From NCBI GenBank assembly GCA_016713565.1, contig JADJOX010000003.1, positions 340,418-404,417 on the forward strand: DNA of 64,000 bases, read 5' to 3'. The number at the start of each line of letters is the position of its first letter. The first letter of the stretch is position 1. Source of the stretch: Ignavibacteriota bacterium. GTDB lineage: Bacteria > Bacteroidota > Ignavibacteria > Ignavibacteriales > Melioribacteraceae. The notes below the pieces were generated by a model, which did not search any database, was not told the origin of the DNA, and was given only the letters and a program-made list of their open reading frames with translations. The position numbers were made by a program, and so were the translations under genes. This document shows positions 17,850 to 26,378 of this stretch, piece after piece.

Positions 17850-18317
17850 TTAACCGCCGTATGGCATTTGCGGAACTTTGTTTAATAATCTTGCATAAAC
17901 GGCTAAAGCTCCTCTATGATGAGCAGTGTGATCTCCAATTGCTCCAACTACTGCCATTTTTGGCGCACCGGTCATTATTTCTCCGGTAATCGGCGCCATT
18001 AATTCTGCATCGGGAATAGCTTTTAAATTTTCAATTCCTTTTGCGGTTGCGTCTTTAAAATATTTTACGCTTTCATCAAAAGATTTATACTTTTTCATTC
18101 TTTCACCGTAATCTTCAAAGTTCATGTCAAAACCTTTGCTGCCAAAAGCTCCTTCTAAAAACCAATCAATTGTTTCTGCTGCATGACCAATATGCTGAGC
18201 CACTGTATACATTTCTTCTTTTGGTTTAAAACTTGAATCAGTTTCTTCCAAACAACTAATTGTGTTCATAAAAAATAGTTCTTGTGTTTTTAGTTGTTCA
18301 ATTAAACCTTCTTTCAT
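17850..18317 (-). CDS. DinB/YfiT-superfamily four-helix metal protein
   Basis: The 155 residues form the DinB-like (not polymerase) four-helix bundle. Three histidine positions fit the metal site: QHIGHAAET near residue 45 and GDHTAHHRGALAVYARLL near residue 130. Members are metal-dependent thiol or maleylpyruvate-type transferases, mostly uncharacterised. It has a good ribosome site before ATG 18317 (AAGGAG on the minus strand). It is a single-gene unit. Confidence 0.85.
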   Translation of the reverse strand: MKEGLIEQLKTQELFFMNTISCLEETDSSFKPKEEMYTVAQHIGHAAETIDWFLEGAFGSKGFDMNFEDYGERMKKYKSFDESVKYFKDATAKGIENLKAIPDAELMAPITGEIMTGAPKMAVVGAIGDHTAHHRGALAVYARLLNKVPQMPYGG

Positions 18318-18432
18318 GGAATTTTCTCCTTTTAGAAATTTGTTGTGAGTTGGTTTGTTAAGTAAAATTATGTGAATTTGTAAGGCTTGTAAAAAAAAAG
18401 ATAATGTGTTTATTTATAAAATTACGCTAAAA

Positions 18433-18852
18433 TTATTCACCCATTACGGTAATTACAATTCTTCTTGAGCCGCCGTAATCTCTATGTTCACAAAGATAAA
18501 TTCCCTGCCAAGTGCCTAAGTTTAATCTTCCATCTTTAATTGGAATTGTTAGTGATGGTCCTAGCAGCGAAGCTTTTATGTGAGCAGGCATGTCATCCGG
18601 CCCTTCATATGTATGTTCAAAATAAGTGATCTTTTCAGAAACAATATTATTAAAATATTTTTCCATATCTCTGCGGACATCGGAAGAAACGTTTTCATTT
18701 ATTGTTAAAGATGCCGATGTATGCTTGATAAAAATGTTAGCCAATCCAACCTTTATATTTTTCATTTCGGGAATCGCATTCTCAATATCGCGAGTAACTA
18801 TGTGAAATCCGCGGCTTACTTGCTTTAAAGTTATTTCTGTTTGGTAATTCAT
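18433..18852 (-). CDS. YjbQ/UPF0047 family protein
   Basis: The 139 residues match YjbQ along their length: NIFIKHTSASLTINENVSSDVRRDME, YEGPDDMPAHIKASLLG and GTWQGIYLCEHRDYGGSRRI (motifs given separately). The conserved His and Asp residues form a metal site. The family has weak thiamine-phosphate synthase activity in E. coli, and its true role is uncertain. A cgcaaag-type repeat lies immediately upstream of the start. Confidence 0.9.
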   Translation of the reverse strand: MNYQTEITLKQVSRGFHIVTRDIENAIPEMKNIKVGLANIFIKHTSASLTINENVSSDVRRDMEKYFNNIVSEKITYFEHTYEGPDDMPAHIKASLLGPSLTIPIKDGRLNLGTWQGIYLCEHRDYGGSRRIVITVMGE

Positions 18853-18868
18853 AACTCCTCTTTTACTT

Positions 18869-18960
18869 TTTGCGTTCTTTGCGAATATTTCATTGCGACC
18901 TTTGCGTGGGAAAGTTTCACGCAGAGATCGCTAAGTTTTCATACGCCGAGTACGCAAAGC
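18869..18960. repeat. cgcaaag-type inverted repeat element without a gene
   Basis: This short element contains TTTGCG and CGCAAAG units facing each other (for example TTTGCGTTCTTTGCG near its left end and TACGCAAAGC near its right end) around GTTTCACGCAGAG. The same words flank the GxxExxY gene at 19531-20020. It fills most of the ogt-yjbQ gap. It looks like an empty or minimal copy of the GxxExxY-associated repeat. Confidence 0.6.
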
Positions 18961-19023
18961 TAAAATATATCAAATTTAATTTCTACTACATTCTTATTGT
19001 TAACTACCGAATAAGTGAGTTGC

Positions 19024-19518
19024 TCAAAACATCTCCATTTGTGCTTCGCCGCCGGAAAATTCTTTTTCATGATCGAGCAGCCATTTCTTTCTCCACAGTC
19101 CTCCGGCATAACCTGTTAAACTTCCGTCGCTGCCAATTACTCTGTGACAAGGAACAATAATAGAAATTTGATTTCTGCCGTTTGCGGCTCCCACCGCCCT
19201 TATTGCTTTTTTATCGCCTAATGATTCCGCGACAAAATTGTAGGATACCGTTTTGCCGTAAGGAATTTTAAGCAATTCGCTCCATACTTTCTGCTGGAAT
19301 TCCGTTCCCTCTTGCTTGACCGGAACTGTGAAGTTATTTCTCTTTCCGGAAAAATATTCCGACAATTCTTTTTTGCAGTGAAGCAATACCGAGCTTGGAT
19401 TTTCAGCTTCCATTTCAGTATCGTCAAAAACAAAAAGTATTGAAGAAACAGAGTCTTCATCTCCGGTTAGTTTTATTTTACCGATTGGAGAGCGGAGGGA
19501 AGTAATGTATTTAGGCAT
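19024..19518 (-). CDS. ogt: Methylated-DNA-protein-cysteine methyltransferase
   Basis: The 164-residue protein has the active-site motif VPCHRVIG and the recognition helix with GAANGRNQISI, followed by GYAGGLWRKKWLLDHE. The cysteine accepts the alkyl group from O6-alkylguanine in a suicide reaction. The N-terminal part is of Ogt type. It lies between two copies of the cgcaaag repeat, close to lexA and dinB, in a repair-rich stretch. Confidence 0.95.
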   Translation of the reverse strand: MPKYITSLRSPIGKIKLTGDEDSVSSILFVFDDTEMEAENPSSVLLHCKKELSEYFSGKRNNFTVPVKQEGTEFQQKVWSELLKIPYGKTVSYNFVAESLGDKKAIRAVGAANGRNQISIIVPCHRVIGSDGSLTGYAGGLWRKKWLLDHEKEFSGGEAQMEMF

Positions 19519-19530
19519 AATTGTCCTCTT

Positions 19531-19576
19531 GGTTCACGCAAAGTAACGCAAAGAGTCTCCGCAATGAGCGCAAAGT
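19531..19576. repeat. Left repeat of the GxxExxY element
   Basis: Three CGCAAAG units (19537-19543, 19547-19553, 19569-19575) follow GGTTCA. The repeat abuts the 3' end of the GxxExxY gene. It is inverted relative to the right copy at 19961-20020, which carries TTTTGCGTTCTTTGCG and CTCTGCGTGAAAC. Confidence 0.65.
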
Positions 19577-19954
19577 TTATAAATTATTAACAATTCTATG
19601 AATTCCATTTTTGAGTAATTTAGTATTGAAATTAATCAATAACCCTAATTTTAAGTTTGATAATTTGAGATATGTAAGTAATTGTGAATAATGTACAGGA
19701 GCTAAATTCTCAACTGATTTTATTTCAATTATGACTTTATTTTCAACTAATAAATCTAATCTATAACTAACATCTAATTTCACTTCTTTATATTCAAAAG
19801 GCATTGGAACTTGTTGTATAACTTTTAATCCCTCTTCTTTTAAATCATAAGCTAACGCATTTTCATATACAGATTCTAACAAGCCCGGTCCTATTCTTTT
19901 ATGAAGCTCAATTGCAAGACCAATTACCTTTTTAGAAATTTCATTTTCCGTCAT
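19577..19954 (-). CDS. GxxExxY protein
   Basis: The 125 residues carry the defining motif GPGLLESVYENALAYDL, then YRLDLLVENKVIIEIKSVENL, which resembles the catalytic core of PD-(D/E)XK nucleases (D, E-x-K), and HYSQLLTYLKLSNLKLGLLINF near the end. This family is known to travel as small cassettes bounded by repeats, also inside rRNA operons in some bacteria. Here too it is bounded by inverted cgcaaag repeats. The function is unknown; a role in mobilising its own element is a common guess. Confidence 0.92.
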   Translation of the reverse strand: MTENEISKKVIGLAIELHKRIGPGLLESVYENALAYDLKEEGLKVIQQVPMPFEYKEVKLDVSYRLDLLVENKVIIEIKSVENLAPVHYSQLLTYLKLSNLKLGLLINFNTKLLKNGIHRIVNNL

Positions 19955-19960
19955 GTTATT

Positions 19961-20020
19961 TCTTTTGCGTTCTTTGCGATTATTTCTTAGCGAGCTCTGC
20001 GTGAAACAAGAGCTCCACCT
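19961..20020. repeat. Right repeat of the GxxExxY element
   Basis: TTTTGCGTTCTTTGCG followed by TTAGCGAGCTCTGCGTGAAAC mirrors the left copy (TTCACGCAAAG in the other orientation). A GAGCTC palindrome occurs twice close together at 19991-20013. The pair of repeats encloses exactly one gene. Confidence 0.6.
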
Positions 20021-20111
20021 AAAATCTAATTATACTCCTTCCTATATCCTAGCATTGTTTTTTGTTTCCCAACAAACATTCTCCATAAGCCGGTACTAAT
20101 AATCTATGCAC

Positions 20112-20273
20112 TTAATTCTTGCGTAAATTAATTGTCAACCCAATTACAATTTCCGATAATTCGTCTTCCATTATTTTTCCATTAGTAAATTTAGCGCGCT
20201 TTTCTTTACTTCTTTTTTTTTGGTTAATTTTCTTACCCAGCCATTGTCTCCATACTTCTGTATATTCCGACAA
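20112..20273 (-). CDS. Possible small basic protein overlapping the lexA 3' end
   Basis: A frame shifted by one base from lexA stays open for 53 codons, from a TTG at 20273 (just after an in-frame stop) to 20112. It would encode a lysine/arginine-rich peptide (LSEYTEVWRQWLGKKINQ..., then RSKEKRAKFTNGKIMEDELS). Its length in such AT-rich DNA and its protein-like composition are the only support. It overlaps lexA by 41 bases. It may be chance. Confidence 0.25.
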   Translation of the reverse strand: MSEYTEVWRQWLGKKINQKKRSKEKRAKFTNGKIMEDELSEIVIGLTINLRKN

Positions 20274-20853
20274 CTATTCCCACTATTTTAAAGTTAACAT
20301 AATTCTTTTTAATTATTATTGGTTCAAACTCCGGATTTTCCGAATGCAATTCAATTGAATTTGCTTTCTTAAAAAATCTCTTCACAACCGCGGCATCATC
20401 TAAAATTGCAACAACAATTTTTCCGTTTACCGGTTCCAAATTTGGATTTACAATTACCACATCTCCGCTAAAAATGTATGCATCCTTTAAACTTTCCCCT
20501 TTTACGCGAAGCAGAAATGAATCTTTAGGCATGTGCGCAATTGTAGGAAGTTCAATTGTATCAATTGCGTCCGGGTAAATTGTAAGCGGATTTCCCGCGG
20601 CAACTTCACCAAGTATTGGTTTGGGAATAAAGAACTTATCTTCAAGCAAAAGTTCAATTCCCCTGGAAAGTTTGGAATTACGTTTAATATATCCCTTTTT
20701 CTCTATTGCATTCAAATGCTGCTGAGCAGTTGATCTGTTATTGTAACCAAACTTTTTCGCAATTTCAGCTAAGGTCGGCATAAAACCATTAGTTTTTGAT
20801 TCAGCTAAAAATTCTAAAATTTTCTGCTGGGTTTTTGTTAATTCTTTAGGCAT
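20233..20853 (-). CDS. lexA: LexA repressor (SOS regulator)
   Basis: The N-terminal winged helix reads LTKTQQKILEFLAES and AEIAKKFGYNNRSTAQQHL. The C-terminal self-cleaving domain has the Ala-Gly scissile bond in EVAAGNP, the nucleophile serine in VKGESLKDAYI and the lysine in AAVVKRFFKK. The length of 206 residues is standard. ATG 20853 is chosen because AAGGTG lies 6 bases before it; GTG 20859 is too close to that site. It represses SOS genes until RecA-stimulated cleavage. The likely targets here are itself, dinB and the split polymerase. Confidence 0.95.
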   Translation of the reverse strand: MPKELTKTQQKILEFLAESKTNGFMPTLAEIAKKFGYNNRSTAQQHLNAIEKKGYIKRNSKLSRGIELLLEDKFFIPKPILGEVAAGNPLTIYPDAIDTIELPTIAHMPKDSFLLRVKGESLKDAYIFSGDVVIVNPNLEPVNGKIVVAILDDAAVVKRFFKKANSIELHSENPEFEPIIIKKNYVNFKIVGIVVGIYRSMETMAG

Positions 20854-20897
20854 AAGCACACCTTCGGCTGGTTAGTTACATTAAGGATTTCTACTTA

Positions 20898-20974
20898 AAA
20901 CATGTACATGTTTCGTTGGCAGTGAACGCCGAACGAAAATGGGAATGTTTTGTAAATACCATACATTTGTATGG
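20898..20974. promoter_or_regulatory. Palindrome-rich lexA control region
   Basis: Three symmetric elements lie 45-120 bp upstream of lexA. AAACATGTACATGTTT (20898-20913) is a perfect 16-bp palindrome. TTTCGTTGGC/GCCGAACGAAA (20911-20938) is an inverted repeat with one bulged base. CCATACATTTGTATGG (20959-20974) has perfect 7-bp arms. LexA normally represses its own gene, so one or more of these is probably its operator. None is the E. coli-type CTGT(N8)ACAG box. Confidence 0.55.
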
Positions 20975-21093
20975 CATAACTTACGAATACAATAATTGAT
21001 TGTCAAGAATAAAAATGAGATTAATGTGCTTGAGTTTAAATATTTATTTAACTCATAATGGAATAAACTTGGAGGAGATGCTTTGTTTAAGTT

Positions 21094-24093
21094 TTAAGAA
21101 AAAATTCTTTCAATAAACTGCATCAGTTTATCTCTCAACAAAGGCTTAATAAAATAATCTGAAAAACCGAATTTTAGAAATCTTTCCCTATCGTTTTCAA
21201 AAGGATATGCGGTAAGAGCAACTATTGGGGTATTTTTGTAATCATTAAATTGACGAATGATTTTTAACGCGTCAAATCCGTTAAATTTATGGTTAAGATT
21301 TACATCAACAATAATCAGATCAAATGTAAATTTTTCCAAGAGCGGTAAAGCTTCAATTAAGTTAGAAGCTAAACTTAATTTTTTCAAATCGTACAATTGT
21401 GATTGAAGTAAAAGTTGAGAATCTATTGAATCATCAATAAACAAGCAAGAAATACTGCTAATATCAAATTTATTTAAAGACGCGGACTCATCATATACTT
21501 CAATTTCTTTTCCTAAATTATCTTCTTCGCTGAAATCTTCAATAATTGTTTCTTCCAGGTCTTGCGCAGTTTCCGGTCCTTGATCATCGGCATTTATTTG
21601 ATCAGAAATAATTTCATGACTTTCTTCTTCAATAACGGCATCATCTAAAGTTACATTTGTATCTTCAAGTTTAACTTCGGAATTTTCATCTAATATAACA
21701 TCGGTTGCAATTTCACTTGGTTCGTTTTCAACAATAATTTCTTCGTTTATGGTTTCAACAACTTCAACCGCATTATCAACATTCTCTTCATTAAGATCGG
21801 TAATTATTTCTTCTTTAATTTCAACGTCAACATTTTTAATAACCGGGATATTTGAAGTTATTGTTTCAGCTATATCACCTTTGGCAAAATTTTCATAATT
21901 AACAGGTACAACAAACGCGGCAACATTTTCATTTCCTATTGTCTTACTAATGACTTTTGCGTGAACAATTTCGTTTAGTTTTTGTGAAAGCTTAACGTCA
22001 ATTGAAGATATGCCCAAATTATTTTTTTCATAATTTTTTTGAACGTTAAGAATCTCCAGAATATTTTTCAAGAAATTATCAGAAATTCCGGAAACTTTAT
22101 CCTTTGCTGAAATAATCAAATTATCAGATTCAGAAGTTAAAGAAATGAAAATCTCTTTTGTGTCAGTTAGATTAACGGCAAATTTTATGAAATAATTTAT
22201 TGCCACTAAAAGTTTTTGTTTGTCGTTCTTAAGCGAAAGCTGTTCAAAAGTTTTGGAGAATTCAGCTTTAATGCTTTCCTTTTCGGAAACTTTAAATAAA
22301 TTATCTTGAATATCAATCAAATGGTTCTTAAAATCGAAATCTTCGATTTTAATCGGGATTAAATTTTCTTCCAATTTTGCATACTGCACCGCAGAATTCA
22401 TTGTGGATAGAAGCAGCAGCTGATTTTCTTTGATTATCTTCGCCGATTCTTCCTGTTCTTCTGTAAGGTTTTCAATACTGTCAATAATTTCTTGAACAAA
22501 ACCCAAAATTACATTTACCGGAGTAAGTAATTCATGGAATAACAATGACAGAAAGGGGGAAATTTCTTTTCGTACCTTTTTTTCTTCCAATAAATTTGAT
22601 TTATTTTCCGGAATAATTGCTTCAACTTTTACTTCCGGTCCGGTATCTTCCGACTCGTTATTCGCTACTTCTAAAATATCTGATTTTTTTTCTTCAAAAA
22701 TATCCTCAACCAATTTTTCTTCGGTATCAATTTCTTCAAATGTCTGTTCATCAATCGGTTCATCTTCAATATTTTCTTCTTCTAAAATTTCTTCGTTGTT
22801 TTGAACATTATCATTTTCAGATATTTCTAATATACTATTATCAAATTCTTTAACTTCATCAAGAGCAATATGTTCTTCAGTCTCAGCAATTTCAATAATT
22901 TCATTTTTATCAATAACTTGCTTTATTTCATTTGGAATTTGTTCATCAACATTCATATTATCATTTTCATTAATCATCTGTATCGTTTCAATCATTGCAT
23001 TTCTGCTTTTCCAAACAGCACTTTCTCTTTGAACTTTAACTTTTATTCTGCTTCCGTCTTTTTTAAGCTGTGTATATTCAATATTTATTTGCGTTAAAAT
23101 AGGACTCAATAATTTCTGCATTTCTTCGGGCGGAAAAAGTTCAATCAAATTTTTTGATTTGAATTCATCTAAATTATAACCGTAAATTTTAGCACTTTCA
23201 TTGTTCGCATCTAAAATTTCAAAATTATTTGCGTCATAAATTATTGTCGGGTTAACACTTTTAATTTGCGATATTTCAGTGCTCAGTACTTCACTTTTGG
23301 GAGTTTCTTCTTGATCGGAATCTAAATTTATTTTACCGATTATTAATGTTTTTTCATTTCTGATAAATGGAAAGACCAAGATCTTATTGCTTTCGGCATA
23401 ATTTTTAGATTTAGAAAAAGTATTCTCTATTATATAAAAATTTTGTGATCCGAAAATTTCTTTTTCTAATGAATAAAGCAGCAATAAAAGTTCACTGGTT
23501 TTAATTCTATGGTTTAACGGGACAATACTTTTTGTTTCTTCCGGCATCATAAATGCTTTGAAACTCAAATTCATTAAAATTAAATCTGATTTTTCTTTTA
23601 ATGCAATCGGTTCTTTTGCAATATCTATGTGATCTTTAAGAACTTCCAAAACTTGTTCTTCAGTTTTGCTGCTTGAAAGAAGATTAAAAATATATTCATA
23701 CTTTTTGGTATAACTGAAATCATCTAATGTTGGATAAACAATAAAATTGTTTTTATGGCTTTCATTATAAACCAGCAAATAAAAATATAAATTGTTTTGA
23801 ATTTTAAATGGCGAGATTATCAATTGGTAATTTTTAATCTCATTAGAAATTAAGAAACGTATTTCGCGAGTTTTAACTTTTAAAAAAGTTTTAACGTCAA
23901 TCAAACTGCTTTTAACCAATAAAGAAGTATTTTTATCGAACACTGTATAGAAACTTTTACCAGCTTCTGCTTTTCCAAAAAACTTTGACCAAACATCATT
24001 TTTAGCGACAACATCCGCATTATGATTTAAAACCAATGCCGGAATATTTTCATTTAGTTCAAGAAGATTCAATATTTGTTCGGTTATAGTCAT
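21094..24093 (-). CDS. Hybrid histidine-kinase-like protein with PAS and receiver domains
   Basis: The 999-residue protein has an N-terminal region without clear family, a PAS domain at about 283-385 (DANNFEILDANNESAKIYGY), a long Glu/Asp-rich linker, and a DHp-like helix with LFHELLTPVNVILGF (His near 519). An ATPase-like segment, a second acidic linker and a C-terminal receiver domain (from about 886, acceptor Asp in IIVDVNLNH, Lys in FIKPLL) follow. The ATP-binding part lacks a recognisable N-box asparagine and clear G-boxes, so kinase activity is doubtful. It is cytoplasmic, with no membrane helix. It follows the KaiC-like gene by 2 bp and is surely cotranscribed with it. Confidence 0.8.
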   Translation of the reverse strand: MTITEQILNLLELNENIPALVLNHNADVVAKNDVWSKFFGKAEAGKSFYTVFDKNTSLLVKSSLIDVKTFLKVKTREIRFLISNEIKNYQLIISPFKIQNNLYFYLLVYNESHKNNFIVYPTLDDFSYTKKYEYIFNLLSSSKTEEQVLEVLKDHIDIAKEPIALKEKSDLILMNLSFKAFMMPEETKSIVPLNHRIKTSELLLLLYSLEKEIFGSQNFYIIENTFSKSKNYAESNKILVFPFIRNEKTLIIGKINLDSDQEETPKSEVLSTEISQIKSVNPTIIYDANNFEILDANNESAKIYGYNLDEFKSKNLIELFPPEEMQKLLSPILTQINIEYTQLKKDGSRIKVKVQRESAVWKSRNAMIETIQMINENDNMNVDEQIPNEIKQVIDKNEIIEIAETEEHIALDEVKEFDNSILEISENDNVQNNEEILEEENIEDEPIDEQTFEEIDTEEKLVEDIFEEKKSDILEVANNESEDTGPEVKVEAIIPENKSNLLEEKKVRKEISPFLSLLFHELLTPVNVILGFVQEIIDSIENLTEEQEESAKIIKENQLLLLSTMNSAVQYAKLEENLIPIKIEDFDFKNHLIDIQDNLFKVSEKESIKAEFSKTFEQLSLKNDKQKLLVAINYFIKFAVNLTDTKEIFISLTSESDNLIISAKDKVSGISDNFLKNILEILNVQKNYEKNNLGISSIDVKLSQKLNEIVHAKVISKTIGNENVAAFVVPVNYENFAKGDIAETITSNIPVIKNVDVEIKEEIITDLNEENVDNAVEVVETINEEIIVENEPSEIATDVILDENSEVKLEDTNVTLDDAVIEEESHEIISDQINADDQGPETAQDLEETIIEDFSEEDNLGKEIEVYDESASLNKFDISSISCLFIDDSIDSQLLLQSQLYDLKKLSLASNLIEALPLLEKFTFDLIIVDVNLNHKFNGFDALKIIRQFNDYKNTPIVALTAYPFENDRERFLKFGFSDYFIKPLLRDKLMQFIERIFS

Positions 24094-24095
24094 TT

Positions 24096-25172
24096 TTATT
24101 CTAAGTTATATGATTGAGTTAAGAATTCCTTTCTTTTTGTAATTAGAAATTCTATGCCTGGAATATTTTTAAAGGAATCCGATATATTTTTATCAAGTGT
24201 TTTAATTAATTTTTCTACTTCTTCGGCATCATTACTTTGAGGAAGCACAAAAACATTATTGTTTTTATAACTTATTTTGTCACCGGTGTTCAAAGCTTTT
24301 TGTATAATTCTGCTCAATTCAATTGATTCAACTACTTCATTTTTAATTTTATATGAAATAATATTTATCTGTAAATTAGTTTTTGCCGAATATGATTTTC
24401 TGCTTTCAACCAACAATTTAAATTCTTCAAAATCATAAACAATTGTATAATCAAATTTCTGATTTTGAGAAAGAATATCGTATTCAGAATTTACTTTGGA
24501 AAGCATTTTTAGAAGTTCATTTTCGTTATCCGCCAAGGTCACAAATCCTTTATTTGGAACAATTTTATAATTTGTTTCAAACTCGCCTTCAATATGACCG
24601 ATATTGGGCTTAATGGATATTTGTCCCGAATAATTTCTTTTTTCTGAACTCCTCTGCAGAGAAATTATTCCCGTTGAAAATTGAAATATTTCTTTTAATA
24701 ATTTTTTCGAAATTTCATTGCTCGGTAAAGAAGCAGTTGATAATAGTGTAATGTTTTTTTGTTCAAGAAATTCCAAAAGTTGAATATAATTTTCTTTTGA
24801 CTTAAAGAAAGAATTTTCCAACAAATTATCTATAAAAATTACCTTTGGATTTTTTTCATTGATAAAATCCATTAAAGAATCGAATGGCTGAAAAACTTCA
24901 TCATTACATAAAAATAACTTTTCACTTGTAATCGCGGATTCAATGTTAAAATTTAAAGAAGAAGCCTGGATTTCTAAATTTTTAAATCTTTGATTAGTTA
25001 TTAAAATTGTTACCAAATCTATGGAAATAAAATTTTCGATCATTTTTAATGAAAGAAGTAATTTGCCGGCATTTTTTGAACCGATAATTAAATAATTGCC
25101 GCCGGGATAAATTCCGCCCCATTTTTGATCTAAGAATGAAAACCCTGTTAATATTTTGGAAAATTTTTGCAT
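24096..25172 (-). CDS. KaiC/RecA-like ATPase domain protein with degenerate P-loop
   Basis: The N-terminus follows the KaiC pattern (LTGFSFLDQKWGGIYPGGNYLIIGSKNAGK). The P-loop is GSKNAGKL, with leucine where the Ser/Thr after Lys should be. A Walker-B-like strand (PKVIFIDNLLEN) follows. The last ~100 residues (LQINIISYKI..., FVLPQSNDAEEVEKLIKTLD) resemble a GGDEF domain whose GGDEF motif is missing. It may be a nucleotide-sensing scaffold rather than an active enzyme. It is the first gene of a two-gene operon with the hybrid kinase-like protein. Confidence 0.65.
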   Translation of the reverse strand: MQKFSKILTGFSFLDQKWGGIYPGGNYLIIGSKNAGKLLLSLKMIENFISIDLVTILITNQRFKNLEIQASSLNFNIESAITSEKLFLCNDEVFQPFDSLMDFINEKNPKVIFIDNLLENSFFKSKENYIQLLEFLEQKNITLLSTASLPSNEISKKLLKEIFQFSTGIISLQRSSEKRNYSGQISIKPNIGHIEGEFETNYKIVPNKGFVTLADNENELLKMLSKVNSEYDILSQNQKFDYTIVYDFEEFKLLVESRKSYSAKTNLQINIISYKIKNEVVESIELSRIIQKALNTGDKISYKNNNVFVLPQSNDAEEVEKLIKTLDKNISDSFKNIPGIEFLITKRKEFLTQSYNLE

Positions 25173-25364
25173 TAAGAGCTGAGTCAGTAGTTATTAACTT
25201 TAAATTATTTTTACGAACACTAAGAAATGGTAATATTAGCAGATTTTATGTGTTACTTATCACATAATTTGTTAAAAAAATTTCATTTTGAGTTATTTCT
25301 AAGAAAATAAGGAATTAAACGGGAATAAGAAATCAAAACACTAATTTTTTTTTGATTTAGTTAA

Positions 25365-26372
25365 TTATAATAATCCAATTCCAGGACTTTCATTAAGTCC
25401 GATTCTTCCTTCAATTATTTCAATACCTCTATACGGATCATTTTTAATAAGAAGATTTCCGTCTAAATCTGCCCAATCCACTTGAGGTGATAATTGAGCC
25501 GCGGCGGAAATTGCGCATGAAGTTTCAGTCATACATCCAATCATTACTTTCATTCCAAATGATTTTGCTAAATTCAGCATTTTATTGGCTTCTCTCATTC
25601 CGGTACATTTCATTAATTTTATATTTATTCCTGAATAAATTCCCTTTGCCGAAATAACGTCGCTTAATCTTTGAACCGCTTCATCCGCAAAAATTGGAAG
25701 CGGACTATTTTCCGTCAGCCAAGCAGTTTCATCAAATTTATCTTTCGGCATCGGCTGTTCAATCATTTGAACATTTTGTTCTTGAAGCCAATAAATTAAA
25801 TCAAGCGCAAAATCTTTTGCTTTCCAACCTTGATTTGCATCAACGGCAAGTGGTTTATTCGTAAATTTTCTAATTGTAGAGATAAGTTTTTTATCGTCTT
25901 CGCTGCCTAATTTTATCTTAAGAATTTTATATGGTTCGGCTTCCGTAATCTTTTGCTTTAGAATTTCTTCTTTGTCAATTCCAATCGTAAAAGTTGTAAA
26001 CGGCGTTTTTGATTTATTATATCCCCAAATTTTAAACCAAGGCTTCATTAAAAGCTTTCCAACTAAATCATGGAGAGCAATATCAACAGAAGCTTTTGCC
26101 GCGGTATTTTTTTCATCTGTTTTATCAACGTAATCAAGAATATCGTCAATTAAAAACGGATCATTAAATTGCTCTAAATTTAGTTTAGATAAAAATCTTA
26201 AAACAGACTCATGCGATTCGCCTAAGTACGGCGGCATTGATGCTTCACCGTATCCGATATTTCCCTCGTGTTCTATTTGAGTCAACACGACCGGAGTTGT
26301 AGTTCTTGAATTAGATGAAATTGTAAACGTATGTTTTAATTCAAGCGTATAAGGTTTGAATGATAGTTTCAT
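25365..26372 (-). CDS. Dipeptide epimerase (L-Ala-D/L-Glu type, enolase superfamily)
   Basis: The 335-residue protein has the expected catalytic elements. They are the lysine pair in ILKIKLGSED, metal ligands in AVDANQGW, MIEQPM and FADEAV, the second lysine in INIKLMKCTG, and the DLDG motif near the C-terminus. Such enzymes invert the Glu centre of L-Ala-D-Glu released from murein. The gene lies 6 bp downstream of an NlpC/P60 endopeptidase. This pairing matches the ykfB/ykfC murein-peptide pathway of Bacillus. Confidence 0.92.
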   Translation of the reverse strand: MKLSFKPYTLELKHTFTISSNSRTTTPVVLTQIEHEGNIGYGEASMPPYLGESHESVLRFLSKLNLEQFNDPFLIDDILDYVDKTDEKNTAAKASVDIALHDLVGKLLMKPWFKIWGYNKSKTPFTTFTIGIDKEEILKQKITEAEPYKILKIKLGSEDDKKLISTIRKFTNKPLAVDANQGWKAKDFALDLIYWLQEQNVQMIEQPMPKDKFDETAWLTENSPLPIFADEAVQRLSDVISAKGIYSGINIKLMKCTGMREANKMLNLAKSFGMKVMIGCMTETSCAISAAAQLSPQVDWADLDGNLLIKNDPYRGIEIIEGRIGLNESPGIGLL

Positions 26373-26378
26373 AATATT

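Noticed and set aside
19531..20020. A CRISPR array around the cgcaaag units
   Set aside because: The units are short, unevenly spaced and inverted around a gene; there are no equal spacers. No CRISPR array is seen anywhere in the window.
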